A DNA stretch of 64,000 nt from Phycomyces blakesleeanus NRRL 1555(-) (lineage: Eukaryota; Mucoromycota; Mucoromycetes; Mucorales; Phycomycetaceae), in the NCBI RefSeq assembly GCF_001638985.1, contig NW_017265143.1, positions 1,252,259-1,316,258 on the forward strand, written 5' to 3'. Position 1 is the stretch's first letter; each line of letters begins with the position of its first letter. The notes under the pieces are model-generated. The model saw nothing but the letters and a program-made list of their open reading frames with translations, was not told where the DNA came from and ran no database searches. The position numbers and the translations under genes are program-made. Below, one piece after another: positions 1-11,765 of the stretch.

Positions 1-211
1 GGAAGGACGCTTGATTTTTTTTTGAAAAATGGTAACAGTGTCTGTTTTGGCTTTTTACATAATAAATAACTGCCATTTTTTACTATGTAAAAAATGGTAA
101 CAGTGCCTGTTTTGGCCTTATACAGAGTCATAACTGCCATTTTTTATTAAGTAAAAAATGGCAGTTATGTTACCAAAGTGGTAACATGTTACCATTTTCT
201 CCGCCGTAGTG
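1..211. mobile_element. Terminal end of a CACTA element entering from the left edge
   Basis: The strand ends at 211 in CGCCGTAGTG, whose reverse complement starts CACTACGGCG, the terminal signature of CACTA/EnSpm elements. The 200 bases before it are packed with direct and inverted copies of a subterminal motif built on AAAAAATGGTAAC and AACTGCCATTTTTT, as expected for transposase-binding repeats. The body lies outside the window. Its subterminal repeats differ from those of the element ending at 5762, so it is a separate family. No TSD can be checked because the other end is not visible. Confidence 0.65.
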
Positions 212-243
212 AATGGGAGATAGCAGGAGTGGTATTGAACTGA

Positions 244-534
244 CAAGACACTGTAAATGCAAACGAGAACAAAGTTAAGGAAGAAGTAGAGGAGGAATTA
301 GAGAGTGGAGGTACTGCTGAAGATAGAGGTGTATACGTCTTTGACAAAATTGCAGCTTATTCTGCAACGATGCATCCCGGCTTTGAAGATCTTCAAACTT
401 TGAAGACAATTCCTGGCTTAGATCAAACAAAGACAGATCTTATAAAAAGAGCACTCGCAGATGCTGTGAGGTTGATGGATGAATATAGAAGTGAGAACCC
501 TTCATATTTTAGAAACATGAATACTCAGAAATAA
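244..534 (+). CDS. C-terminal coding fragment, unidentified
   Basis: An open frame of 96 codons follows an in-frame TGA and ends in TAA at 532-534. It has no convincing start ATG and begins about 30 bases after the CACTA terminus at 211. It is acidic at first (a run of Glu residues), then reads like a folded domain (for example MHPGFEDLQTLKTIPGLDQ near residue 40). I do not recognise the family. It may be the last exon of a host or element gene split by the CACTA insertion. From 535 to 862 I see only AT-rich sequence. Confidence 0.3.
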   Translation, partial: QDTVNANENKVKEEVEEELESGGTAEDRGVYVFDKIAAYSATMHPGFEDLQTLKTIPGLDQTKTDLIKRALADAVRLMDEYRSENPSYFRNMNTQK

Positions 535-862
535 TAATAAAAATAATAAATATATATCATTAAAAGATTTTAAAAGTACAAGAAAAAATATTTCTGATTG
601 ATATAAACAAATACAATTCTAATTGAATTTACCAAAAGTAAAACCTGTCACTACCTCAACAGATTTTCAAAATTCAAACTCTCTGTAGGATAAAATAAGG
701 AGATACTAATTAAACATCTCACATTTTTAGTAAATATATATTGGAATTGAGAAATATTGGATGTCAGAAATAAAAAAAAGAAAATATCTAAACTTTTTGC
801 TGCTTGGATAAAATTTGTTAAGACAATTTGAAAAAAGAAAAGTTTATTACAAAAAAAACAAA

Positions 863-3800
863 TTATATATCACTTAAGGCACCAAGTGTCAATTTTGGAC
901 TACGTTTAAGGCTAGGCCAAATGATGTAATGGCTACCATTGACATTTGATGGCACCAAGCCAACCAACTCTACAATGTCACTGGCATGAATCACTATAGT
1001 CTTTGGCTTTACTACAGATGTAATAGGCAATCCATTTTTCAAATGCACACTACATATAGTTATGAGAGCTAGTGGCCATCTCTTTGAGTTGTGTACATGT
1101 TGGAAGAATATAACCACCTTTCCAAAGGAATTCTTATATCCTGGACGGTAAGAGCAGGATCTTCTGGAGTTCATGTCCACTTGTAGCTGCACATGAATAT
1201 GACATGCCTCTGTTGTAGAACTTTGGTTGAATGCAGTGTCAATAACACAACCATTAAGATAGGCCTTGTGGCTTGTCTTTATGGAAGGCTCAAGCATACT
1301 ACATTCTTCTCCCTTCAAATCATAAAACGTTTTAAGAAGCAATAAAAGATGAGATCTATCTTCAAAGCTATCGAAAATTGTTAAATTCTTCAAAGGCCCC
1401 CAGAACTCAATCTCACACTCAGCATTGGCAGGATCACCTCCTTCTGTAACAGGCCACCCATTGGTATATGCACTGTAAACTAGAAGGTTAGCTGGTGAAG
1501 TTTTTGTGTTTTCAATGGTTGTCAGTTCCACTACACACCGGGATTGCGCCAGTCTGATCGTGATGTTTCCAGCATTGGCACTGACTTGGGAGTTACTCTT
1601 GATAGACCTGGAGTACTCACCAATGGCTCTTTTCACGGATCATGTGCTATATGCTCTTGGTGGGCCAAATAGATCAATCATCTGAGGATAATGCTGAATA
1701 ATGTGCTGGTTAATTGTGAACACGCCAATGTCAATATCTGCTGTAGAAAGAAGACTCTCTAGAAATAAGTTCCATTCTACAAGATTACTAAGAAAAAAGG
1801 TAAAAGTAAATTACTATGAAAAATGAAATAAAATATGGCATTAAACATATCTTCTTATTGAGGTTTGATCCTCTGCTGATAACTCCCAGCTCATGAGTAA
1901 ATTGCATGTTTGAATAAGGCCAAGTAATGCATTTCGGGCAACCAAGTCTTGGACACGCTCTGCAACCAACGTGGGGACAACAAAGAGTAAAAAGTCTGTC
2001 CAATCCACAGCTCTAAAGAAACCGGCATTCTTTGTCACGTCTCTCCAGGCACCATGCAATGATGTAGGGATTGTGCATTTTGCGGCTACCATTGCAGCAC
2101 CAATCTCCCTTTGAGTGGCAAGAGAAAGACATAGAGGATGCTTGATTCCATATTTCCGCGTACAAGTCCCCATACCTGTTTACTGATGCTGTGGCCCAGA
2201 CCATGCATCTCGTCTAACGTGAAAAAAAACGGGCCAGAGAATGTTTCCATTGAGCCCCTTTCTGTCTTCACTGCTTGCCAGATTGTAGTTTCTGAAACTC
2301 TCCAGTGAGTGCGTCTGGGTTCCAGGCAACATGCGGAAGTACTGGCCATGTTTAGGAGTTTGGCCCACTACATGACAAATACGACAGCCATTCTTACTCG
2401 TGTGGCCAACATGGCATGCCAGCTTTGCCAGAGCCGGAATATTGCCAGTGGCCATGAGAACATGTACCTTTGCCCTGATCATTGTCGTCAGTGTTTTTAC
2501 TTCCATGCCTTCTGTCTGGAGCAAACAGAGATCTTTCAGCATTGGCTCAAGAAAAGACCAGATGTCACTGGGACCAGTGCAACCAGGAAGCATTGCTATT
2601 TGGAGCATCCTGTTTTTCTCATAATGGATCGTTGAATTCAAGTTCAAGACAGTTGCATGAACAATGGTTACTGATCCAGGTACATTGTGTGGGTTGAACC
2701 CATCCATAGACAACGAAATCGCAATATTGTTTTCACCAGAAAACAGATGCTTCATGGATTGGTATACATGACCATCAATAACATCTGCTTTCTGCCCGTC
2801 TTGAATAGATTGGTGGTTATAACGATAGAGCTCTTCAGTCTTGGTCTTATTGTCAGCCAAGCACAAAGGAAGCTGCATGATTGATCTCACAGGAACTCTG
2901 GTGTCACTTTTGTTAGTTTGACCATTTTTGTATCTTGCTTCACCACATTTTACACATGCGATATCATTCTTGTTGTTGAATTGCATACAACCCCTTATGC
3001 AAATAGTGTATCTGTCTGCTTTGATACCCAAGAAGTGCTCAAGAAGCTTGTTTCCAAAGTGTAGACTGTATGCTAAGTACGTAATATTGCTAGAATAATC
3101 AAGGATTTGGTTGAAGTGCTCTACAATCTTTTTGTGGGCTCAACAAGAAATTCCGAGCTCCTGCATCAACTGCATGAACGCAAGATTCCTTTTATTATTG
3201 TCTGTTGTGGTGGTTGAAGTTGAAGAAGTTTTTAAGAGGAAGAATTGAAGATTTGTGAGAACTTGTGTAGGTTTTCTTTATTGAGAAAAGATTTTGTATC
3301 AAAGTTTGACGAGGTTTCTACACTGAACTACTACTGCTATTCATATTATTTTGGATTGGGAAAATTATATGACTGGTGTCAGATAATCAATTCTATCTGA
3401 GCCTTAATCAGAGCAACGTGATCTTGGGATAATTAATGTATGATTAATTATATAAATGTGTGTAGTCCCAATGAAGTATTAACATCGAAAGTAAATGTGT
3501 TTATGAGTTATAATTATGCTTATAATAATCCACTGATGTATCCCATATTATGGTGATATCATCATATGAAATATAATCACTATCATGCATGCTAAATCTG
3601 TGTGTTAAATAATAAAATAATTGGTAGACACCTTTGACTGGAATAGCTGAGGCCTTATATTATTTCCTTCAGACTTATTCTCAATTACAGCAGTAGTCAA
3701 TACTCATTTATAACATTGTTGCTGGGAACAGGAAGAGGCTGGCTAAAATCAAAAAATAGCGAGGGATGTGATATCTTCAATTTCTTCCATGAAATTCTTG

Positions 3801-3890
3801 TATTCTTTGCCAACATCGTAGTATAATAAGATAAAGAATAATAACTATGACTATTATGATATATATATTTATGTATCTTATTATGGGCTC
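863..3890 (-). pseudogene. tnp2-family (CACTA) transposase, broken, left arm
   Basis: Several minus-strand reading blocks together resemble the tnp2 transposase of CACTA elements. An N-terminal block (about 3890-3720) is followed by a solo LTR (3203-3715). A block ending at 2180 contains SLSMDGFNPHN (the family's first Asp motif), a downstream Cys pair around CRICHV, and LDEMHGLGH in the next frame. A block at 2173-1841 carries TIPTSLHGAWRDV and FRAVDWTDFLLF, and the C-terminal block 1636-863 completes it. Breaks are two frameshifts (near 2230 and 2170), a TGA just upstream of 1636, and the LTR. The same breaks occur in the right-arm copy, so they predate the duplication or were homogenised later. 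An intron may separate the blocks at about 1841 and 1780. Confidence 0.75.
3203..3715 (-). mobile_element. Solo LTR inside left-arm tnp2 gene
   Basis: This 513-base LTR-like segment is the exact mirror of 19908-20420. Read on the minus strand it starts TGTTATAAATGAG and ends CCACAACA. The 5-base flanks are near-identical (ttgtc and ttgtt on the plus strand), consistent with a TSD carrying one mutation. It separates the N-terminal exon from the main tnp2 block. It belongs to the same broad family as the LTRs at 9999 and 15944, sharing the start and a CAGCTATTCCAGTCAAA segment. No internal retrotransposon sequence remains. Confidence 0.75.
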
Positions 3891-4558
3891 ATCATCTTCA
3901 GTTCTGTTAATGATATCCATATTTTCATTACTGCTCATATTAGTGTTTTCTCTATTTGTTTATCAAATAATATAACTGATTAACATATTGCCTATCTTCT
4001 TGTGTTTTTGCTTTTCATAAGCTTACCCAAAGACCAAGTTAGGAACCATTGCTGATGTAGACTAGCTTTGATCAGGAAAAGAAACCGCTTGAGAAACTTT
4101 GACATTTACAAGCAAGTGTGCACTATTTGCAATACACCTTTCTAGGCAGCTTTTATATGTTCAACTGTTATTAAAAATCGACTTGCAAATTCAGCATTGG
4201 TGACAAGGGGCTTTTGTGATTTTAGACATGTTTAAAGTAGGTAAAAAAAACTTTATTATATAAGTAAGAATAGAATTAGTTACTTTCTGAATGTATAGCT
4301 TTATATTTAATTATATCAAGACAATGCTGTTATATCTATTTTGAATATATACTCGGGATCTTAAAGAAGTATCTGTATGTCATCAGTGAAGTTACTAGAT
4401 CAATAATTCTTCATAAGGAAAGCAATAGATTTGTACAAATAATTTGAAACTAATAATTTAAAGCTAAAAATTTGAAACTAATAATAGTTTCTGATAATTT
4501 TTTTTTCTCTTTCTTTCTTTTTCTATAACAAATAAGTAACTAATTTTTTTTTACAATT

Positions 4559-5250
4559 ATGAACAGTACAGAAAATACAGTTATGCAGTTGCTTCAAGGA
4601 ATACAAGCTGCACTTATTTCTTTAAAGAGAGGTCAAAAAGCATTGCTAGATCATCAAGAAGCATTAGAAAAAAACAAGATACAATGCAGCTTCAAATGAC
4701 AAATCTTTACAATGTATTTAAAGATTGTGAATTCCCAAACAGAACTATTGCAGCATCTAGCAATGTAAGCAAATACCATAATAATTAAAGTCCTATTAAT
4801 TAATATCAAATATAATAGACTCCTACTGGCATCATTCCAAGACCAGTGTCAAACATTAATAATATTATTACAAAACATATATATGATAATAAAACATGAT
4901 CTTGGGATTGAGCTAACCAAGAAAATCAAAAAGATTGTTAACACATGTACCAAGATTATATGTGATTAATTAGCAGCTCTTCCATCTGTTCAGGATTTTG
5001 GAACAAGCCCCAGCTGGTCATTGCTTCCTCAAGAAGATAAAAACAGGCTGTGTATCAATCATTCCATCATACTCAGAGACAATGGAATCGATTTTACCAG
5101 ATGCCACAGAAACTGGGCATCAATTTCAAGGGTTAGCCAGCTCTGGAGAGGGCGTAAGAAGCGAGAATACTCTGGTAAGTTTATATCTGGTAGGTACAAT
5201 AAATTGTGTAATTAATGTGAGAATATGTAATAATCTGAAGGAATTTTAGC
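4559..5250 (+). CDS. Second ORF of the CACTA element, left arm (putative)
   Basis: Divergent from tnp2 and pointing to the 5762 terminus. It begins ATGAACAGTACAGAA (MNSTENTVMQLLQG) and reads a helical, Lys/Gln-rich stretch. A probable one-base indel in an A-run then stops the frame near 4700. A later block (about 4998-5175), bounded by cag upstream and gtaagt downstream, reads CINHSIILRDNGIDF and ends in a basic WRGRKKRE. CACTA elements often encode a second DNA-binding protein (TnpA-like). That role is inferred only from position and the basic tail. The same frame is present, diverged, in the right arm. The rest, 5250-5640, holds nothing recognisable. Confidence 0.35.
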
Positions 5251-5639
5251 CAGTAAGATTCATAAATAAAATATTATTTCTATTATAACAACCAATAAAA
5301 ACATTTTTAAATTATGATCTTCTATGAAATAACACTTTTTTGCCCAATTAAAACAGTGAATGAATCAGAATATATATATGAGAACCAATTGAGAGAATGC
5401 TTTTGTTTAAATGACCAATACTATCAATGTGCATACTGCAATAAAGTTTATATTATCCAATTAAAAGTAGCAGTATAACGAAAGTATTTTATGAGTGATA
5501 ATACAAAGATTCTTTTTTCTATCTATATCAATAAGAAAGCTCTTTTTTATTTTCTTTCTACCAATAGAACGAGAAGAATAATACATAAATTTAAATATCG
5601 GGATATGAATAAAACCTAACATCTATCAGTCAACGGAGA

Positions 5640-5762
5640 TCTAATTATATTTCCAAAAATAGGGATGATCTTTTTGCTGGTTTTACCAAAACTGCCACCC
5701 AAAAGACCATCTAAAATACCACCTAAAAGACCACCAAAAAGACCACTTTTTTTCCCGTAGTG
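5640..5762. repeat. Subterminal repeat array and CACTA terminus, left arm
   Basis: Four to five imperfect units of about 15 bases (CCACCTAAAAGACCA type) lead to the terminus CCCGTAGTG at 5762. The right arm ends in a diverged version, CACTATGTAAAAAAAAGTGG, starting at 17886. Confidence 0.7.
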
Positions 5763-5829
5763 ACATTTAACTAAATATATGTATGTAATTAGAAAACTGA
5801 AAGGAAACTAAATATAAATTTGACTGTAC

Positions 5830-6230
5830 CTTGTCAAGGATCTTTTGGACAGCCTTCTCTACCTCTGGCCTGTTTCTATTTGCACCTGAGATCCCAGCAA
5901 CAGTTCTCTCCTCAAAGGCATTCTTGTAGATGTCTACAAGTTTCAACATTTTGCGATGGCAAGTGTTGTAAGATAGCTCTGTCTCACTAGATGTCACGTC
6001 GTTGACCCTTTTAATAATGTCCTGCCATGCCTTCTTGTGTGCATCTTTCTTCAAAGAAAGGGGAAAAGGTGTGCGTATTCCTGTAACAACACCAACTCTT
6101 TGGTATCGTTCCAGGAACCATGTGCCTTCTTCGGCTTCATCTCTTCCTCAAATCCAGAAAGTTTATACTGCTTGATTCGCAGTTTCTTGTTGCTGTTCTC
6201 AGCGTTCTTAGAGGTTCTTTTTGGAGGCAT
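5830..6230 (-). pseudogene. Myb/SANT-like protein, exon cut off by CACTA end
   Basis: Starts at ATG 6230 (MPPKRTSKN, basic N-terminus). It reads GSWNDTKELVLLQEYAHPF, then shifts by one base in a T/C run near 6060 and continues through KKAWQDIIKRVNDV and YNTCHRKMLKLVDIY. It ends at an AAG|GTACAG donor at 5830. The layout resembles the trihelix/Myb-like partner gene at 51784-52668, including the shared AHPF motif, so it is probably the accessory gene of a lost PIF/Harbinger element. Its first intron is cut 67 bases on by the CACTA terminus at 5762. No matching transposase is seen nearby. Confidence 0.5.
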
Positions 6231-6443
6231 TGTTGTATTAGAATATATATATGCAAGAAGAGTGAAAAAATATTAGAATTCTGAAATAACTGGGCTTTAT
6301 ATAGCTTAATGATTATGCTTGCAAAATATCATCAATATTTCTTATTCAAACAAGAAAAATCAAGATATTCGACTTACTAAAAACAGATGTTTCAGATGGT
6401 TTTGCATAAATTAATTCAAAAAAGAAAAAAAGGGGGGCTTGCA

Positions 6444-7533
6444 TCAGATGAAAGGATACACCTCAAATTTAAACAGCTCTCTAATAGCTTCTCCATGCTT
6501 CTTCCTAACTAATATCATACGATCTTTAATGCTTAGATAAAACTTCACACAAGTACTTGCTGTGATTTCTGCCCACTTCTCCAACAAAGCAACCTCCAGT
6601 TCTTTTAGTGTGGTAGGCTGAGGTCTTCTATCTCTAACCTTGTTATCAAGGTAGCCCCACATATTCTCAATTGGATTGAGATCTGGACTTTTTGCAGGTC
6701 ATGGTAAGATAGCCACATCATTTCTTTTTTTCCACTGTTCCGCCAACTTGCTCTTATGTGGCTTGACATTGTCTTCTTGGAGAAGGTAGGTGGTGGTGTC
6801 CTTATCAGGAAGGGCAGCAAGAAATGGGAGATAGTTGTCCCTCAGTGCCTGAATATACATTTCTTTTATCATGTAGTCATCTAATATAACTAGTGGGCCA
6901 ACACCTCCTGCCCAAATACATCCCCAAACTGATACTGAACCACCCAACCCTTGCACTGCTGGTACCAAACTGTCATTGTCATACTTCTCATGAGGTTAGC
7001 GCCAAACATATTGCTGTCCACCTTTCTGAAAAAGGGTGAATCTGGACTCATCACTCCAGATTACTGATGTCCATTCATCATTCCAATTTTTTCACTCCCT
7101 AACCCATTGCAAGCATGCCTTCTTATGTGCTTCATCTAGGTAAGGCTTGGCTACAGCAATACAAGAGCGAAGGACCATATTGTGCAGATATTTGCATACT
7201 GTTGCTTGACTGCTTGAGATGTCATGCATCTTTTTAACACTGCGCGTGATGGTAGCTAATGTGTCACGTCTATTTTTTTGTGGTGAACTTCAAATAATGA
7301 ATTGCCCATGGTTATAGCTTCTTAGAAACCCCAGGATGCTCCTTCTCAGCGCACATCTTCTTTGTCTTGTATTTTTTAATTATATAATAAACAGTTGATT
7401 GGGTTATGCCTTCTGCATCTGAAATCTCATAGAAGCTACGTCCTTCTTTATATCTTCCAATAATCATTTCTTTTTCAAAATCTGTTGTCTTATAATATTA
7501 GTTGGTAGTTTTAGCTTTATTGTTCTTTGGCAT
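6444..7533 (-). pseudogene. Tc1/mariner-like transposase, decayed
   Basis: The minus-strand reading starts at ATG 7533 with a helix-turn-helix segment (KEGRSFYEISDAEGITQSTV). A badly damaged middle follows. Then come WGCIWAGGVGPL, LLQEDNVKPHKSKLAE (second catalytic Asp in QEDN) and SPDLNPIENMWGYL (third acidic residue in NPIEN). An in-frame TGA sits where the family has a Trp-Pro-x-x-Ser-Pro-Asp motif, fitting a TGG-to-TGA change. The first catalytic Asp region is not recoverable. I could not find matching TIRs or TA flanks. The stretch 7534-7930 holds no recognisable gene. Confidence 0.75.
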
Positions 7534-7929
7534 TGTGATTTGTTTTATTAGAGAGATTATAGAATTAAAATAAAAGGAAAATAGAAGATGGTCTTCTTGC
7601 ATAGAAAGAAGTCATGATAGAGTTGAAAGTAAGTCAATTTCACCGTAAGCCAGGTGTATTTAAAGAATGTCTACACTGTTTATTAAAAACAATATGAGAA
7701 AACATGCAATGTCAATATATTGTTATCAGAAAAGTATATAATTCTAAGTTTGCAATATGGTTTTGAGCATTGTCTTTATCTATTATCTTCTATATTCAAA
7801 TCCTCCAATATAAAATCTAATTAAGCTGCTATCATTAAGAGAAGAAAAAGGAATGGACCATAAAAGGTTTTCCAATTTACATCAAGAATATGATTGTGGA
7901 GAAATGTTATATAGAAGAGTCCACGACCC

Positions 7930-8822
7930 AAACCGAAGCATTCAGGGTATTTGATGTCTCATGGGCATTGATTAACAACATCAGCACCAAGTTCTAGAAG
8001 GATGCTACTGTCGAGCCTAAGAAGCAAAACAGCTTGCACGTGGAAAGTCTTAAGATAACTGATGAGCATTTGAAGTTCATTCAAGACCTCTTGGACAAAT
8101 GCTGCACCTTGATGCTTGGTCAAATGAGAGAGGAACTGTTTAGAAAATATCCAGAGCTTCAAGATCAAAACTTAAGCATTAGTGGCTTACATAAGCACAT
8201 TATTAACAACATTGGGTTCACACTGAAGAGAACCAAGCCAGTCGAGGAAAAAAGAAACGACTCAAAGACTATTGAGCTGAGAAAAGTATGTGTAGACAGT
8301 ATGCACACAAATGGTTTATTATATAAAACCAATTGTATTTTTGTAAACAAAGCAGGATTTAATGCAAACCTGATCAGAGAACAAGGGTGGTCCAAGAAAG
8401 ACAAGGCCAGCATTGTGAAGACGAAGTTAAAAAAGGTACTAAACATCTCAATTTTTGCTGGTATATCTTACCAGGGTTTTGAGAGTGTATGGGCAAAGTT
8501 GACACCTGATGACATAACATGACCAATTTTTGTTGAATTTGTAAGGACGATTATGGATTCGCTCAATCACAGTAATGCTGCCTCCCACAACTTCATTATA
8601 GATAATGCCTCAATCCATAGATATCACCTTGTTACTGAATTGTTAGTTAATTCACAACACCATCTACACTTTCTCCTCCCATACTCTCCTTTCCTAAACC
8701 CAATTGAAGAGTGCTTCTTCAAACTCAAAACACTGGTCAAGAGAAAGTCCAGGTTGGTCTGTAGTCAATTCTTAGAGTATATTGCTGAGTGCTCATGCTA
8801 TATTGCTATGGAAAACTGCTAG
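7930..8822 (+). pseudogene. IS630/Tc1-like DDE transposase, decayed
   Basis: One frame runs from about 7930 through an HTH-like region (HLKFIQDLLDKCCTLMLGQM) into the DDE domain. The first catalytic site reads CIFVNKAGFN where the family has Asp-Glu. The second is FIIDNASIHRYH, and the third is PYSPFLNPIEECF. In-frame stops are TAG at 7995-7997 and TGA at 8520-8522. The Asp-to-Asn and Glu-to-Lys replacements at the first site would abolish catalysis even without the stops. It is a different family from the Tc1 copies at 6.4 and 12.2 kb. No TIR was found. Confidence 0.75.
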
Positions 8823-8824
8823 AG

Positions 8825-9595
8825 CTGGGTTGATCATAGCATTAGCTTTTTCCTCCAATGTACAAATAGCCAAGAAATAAATCGATTTTTTTATATATAG
8901 TTGGAGCACAAAATGAAGGTTTTGATTTTGAAAAATATATAGTTTGAAAAAAAAATATAACTTTTGGAGTGGAAATCCTGTATCTGTCAAGTCTCGACCT
9001 GGTATTTCTCTTCTAACATTTTTAACTAAGTTGCAGAATCAATACTACTGGAAATCATCAAGTTTGTGAATAGTTTTTAGATAGGAATCAAGATTCTTTT
9101 TATTACATGTATTTCATAACTATTTATACAAAATGATAATTGATTTCTGACTAAAAGAATAGCTACAATAATATGTCTTACATGCTTGTTGTCCAGTAAT
9201 ATCTTTTATGAGTATATTCACTACCTTAAACATCTAAAACATATATGAAAGACCAATTGGCAAAGTCAAAATCTTTTATCCTAAAAAGTCAACCATTACT
9301 GATTGCTTGTAAGTTCTGATTTTGGTTACCAATATCAACTCTGATATCAGAGTTTAACATTGTAGATATCATATTATTAAAACAGAATGGAGTTAGTCTG
9401 TCACGTGATATACATCTTCCTAACTCATCACATTATCTGTTCACTAACTTATTATTTCTTACAAAAATAGAATTCAAAAATATAAATTAATCATAGTAAT
9501 ATTCCAATTTATTTATATATAAATTTATTTATAAGTTATTTAAACAAGCTCAACACTATTGTTAGTCAGAATTTCTTAAACTACTCAGTACTCAC
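8825..9595. other. Intergenic gap with an 18-bp perfect palindrome
   Basis: AT-rich and without coding signal. The only structure I see is a perfect palindrome at 9337-9354 (AACTCTGATATCAGAGTT). The Helitron 5' end, expected to begin TC, should lie in here but I could not place it. Confidence 0.4.
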
Positions 9596-9998
9596 GCTCC
9601 TGCAGATGTGACTCTAATACATACATAAGAACAACACACCGAGATTGTTCATTGAATAGTGCAGTACCATATGTACAAGCTCAAATATATTTTTGCCCAA
9701 GTTGTGAATTAACAGAACACAGGTGATCAACTCATCGCAGCTGCCCTAATAATGCAATTAACATAAGTAAGAGTATTAGCACAAATAACAAAGAGAGAAT
9801 AAAAGAGGAGACTTCTTCCTGCGTTGTTCAGAGTGTATCTGAACAGACAGTAATTAGCGCACGCACTTGCTCAAGCTGTGGCTCAAATACACATTTCAGA
9901 ATAAGTCACTATGATTGTCCTTTTAATCCCAAGAGAGTCATTAAAATGAATGGAAATATCTCTACTACTTTACAGTATAGAATTGCTCACATGGTCTT

Positions 9999-10629
9999 TG
10001 TTGTGAATGAGTATTGATTACTGCTGAATCTGAGAGTAAGACTGAAGGATAAAATAATATCCTCAGCTATTCCAGTCAAACGGATCTCCCTTTATGATAT
10101 TATCTAATACACAGATCATCATACACATAATTGATTATTTTTTATTATCACCATGACATGGGATATACAAATACATATACATTATATATATGGCATCATT
10201 ATATTTCATCTACATATTTCTTTTATTATACAAATACTTAATTGAGAGACTACAACTACAACTATCTAATATTATGAAACATTACCCAAGTATCTGGGTC
10301 GGAATACTAAAATATTACCAATAGCATAAATGCTCTTCTTTACCAAAACTCTTGGACTGATCTGACTGGAGAAGTGTCATATCAATTGGTCTTTCCGGAT
10401 CTTTCCAGAAGAACAATACTCCTGGAATATGACTCATCGTGATAAAGATTACTTAAGCACACACTGAATTACAAATTAGAAAAACATATAAATATCAGTA
10501 GATAGTTCCATGTAGAAAGACAATCGAATTTTATCATTCTTTACTTTTCTTTTGAAATAAACAACCTACACAAGTTCTCACAAATTCTTTCGTCTATATT
10601 ATATTTTGCTTTATTTTCTCCCCACAACA
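9999..10629 (+). mobile_element. Solo LTR in Helitron gene, TSD gtctt
   Basis: This 631-base LTR starts TGTTGTGAATGAG and ends CCCCACAACA. It is flanked by the perfect 5-base TSD gtctt (9994-9998 and 10630-10634). It lies between the third zinc knuckle and the next Helitron block, and its length plus TSD (636) is a multiple of three. A second, very similar copy lies at 15944. It is probably an LTR left by intra-element recombination. Confidence 0.9.
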
Positions 10630-11222
10630 GTCTTATTTACCTCTGAAAGTATTATTGGGCCAAACATGTGTTTAAGTGAGGGTGACCAATATTGTAGACA
10701 TGTTTTCCCACCAATGAAACGTACATGTTTTTATTGTAATACCCGTATGTGGATTGATGAACGCCTACAAACAAGTAGCTAAACAAACTCAAGGTTTGGA
10801 TTATTCTGTTCTAATAGAAAAATTACTGTTCTATTATCTATTGCATCACCACAAGCATTATAGGATTGTGTAACAAACCATAATCAATCCAACCAGCAAG
10901 CTGAAAAGTTTTATACCAACATTAGAGCTTTCAATAATGCTTTTGCATTTGCTTTGATCAAGGCAAATGTTGATGAAAATTTAGCCAGTAGAAGAAATGA
11001 TGTTTTCACATTCTGTGTAAATGGTACAATGTACCATAATATTGGCTCACTTCGTTCTCAAGATCCTACTACTGCAGGATTTTCACAGATTTCTTTTTGG
11101 AATACAAACAAACAACTAGCAAGGCGTTCAACCTTATTTTCTGGATTGAATCCTTCAACAATCAAAACCATTCAAAATTCAATCAATTTGTGCAATCCTT
11201 ATGCACACACTCTTAAGTCTGA

Positions 11223-11765
11223 TGTGGTGATCCAGACACTCGGATGTTGGATTTATCACATATAAGAACATATTCATATTGGAATAGTGTAGTAGCTATC
11301 ATCTTGTCAGTATAAAATATATATAAACGATTAAGTAATCAGCCCAATAATTATTACAGTTAGTACTGTAGATAATATCTTAAAGATTGTTAAGATAATT
11401 ATATCATACTGCCGGGTAAACTGTGTCAGATCGATATGGAGCTAATTTAGTAGGAAGTCCTAAAGCTCTAGTATAAAAGAGAAAAGAATAGCTAAGAGCT
11501 AAAGAAGTACGATTTATGACTTGATGTCATAATTGTAACACCGACACTAGTTAAGCAGTAAATACACTCTAATAGCCAAATATAGTAAAGGAAGAAAGCC
11601 TTAAGAAACTAAGACGTAATGACAAGAGCAGATTGTGTTTTCTTATAAAAAGGGACACTTTTTATTTATGAATAAAAAAAACTGATATACAGTCTCAAAG
11701 TATTTCTATATGTCTCTATTATCAAATATTTTATTTTTCTATTGTTTCGTACCTGAAATACCACA
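11223..11765 (+). mobile_element. Solo LTR in Helitron gene, TSD tctga
   Basis: This 543-base LTR starts TGTGGTGATCCAGACACT and ends ACCACA. It has a perfect 5-base TSD tctga (11218-11222 and 11766-11770). The family is the same as the 421-base copy at 36578 and differs from the TGTTGTG family. Insert plus TSD is 548 bases, which explains why the Helitron reading frame changes register across it. Confidence 0.9.

Larger units (their letters stand above)
700..5762 (-). mobile_element. CACTA/EnSpm element, left inverted arm
   Basis: The right terminus at 5762 reads CCCGTAGTG (reverse complement CACTACGGG), preceded by tandem subterminal units of the type AAAAGACCACC. The arm carries a tnp2-like transposase pseudogene on the minus strand, a divergent second ORF near 4.56 kb and a solo LTR. 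It matches 17886-22922 in inverted orientation: positions sum to 23623 from about 770 to 4440, then to 23651 after a 28-base duplication on this arm. The outer terminus is uncertain. Similarity to the other arm fades near 700, and a possible CACTACC start lies at 649. Confidence 0.8.

Noticed and set aside
649..655. CACTACC at 649 as the distal terminus of the left CACTA arm
   Set aside because: No subterminal repeats follow and flanks do not match those at 5762; kept only as a possibility.
2309..2884. Overlapping plus-strand ORFs (and their mirror at 20739-21314)
   Set aside because: They are antisense shadows of the tnp2 block in both arms; the minus (left) or plus (right) reading carries the recognisable motifs.
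5640..5762. CRISPR-like short repeat array
   Set aside because: The units are contiguous imperfect subterminal repeats of a CACTA end, without spacers; the genome is eukaryotic.
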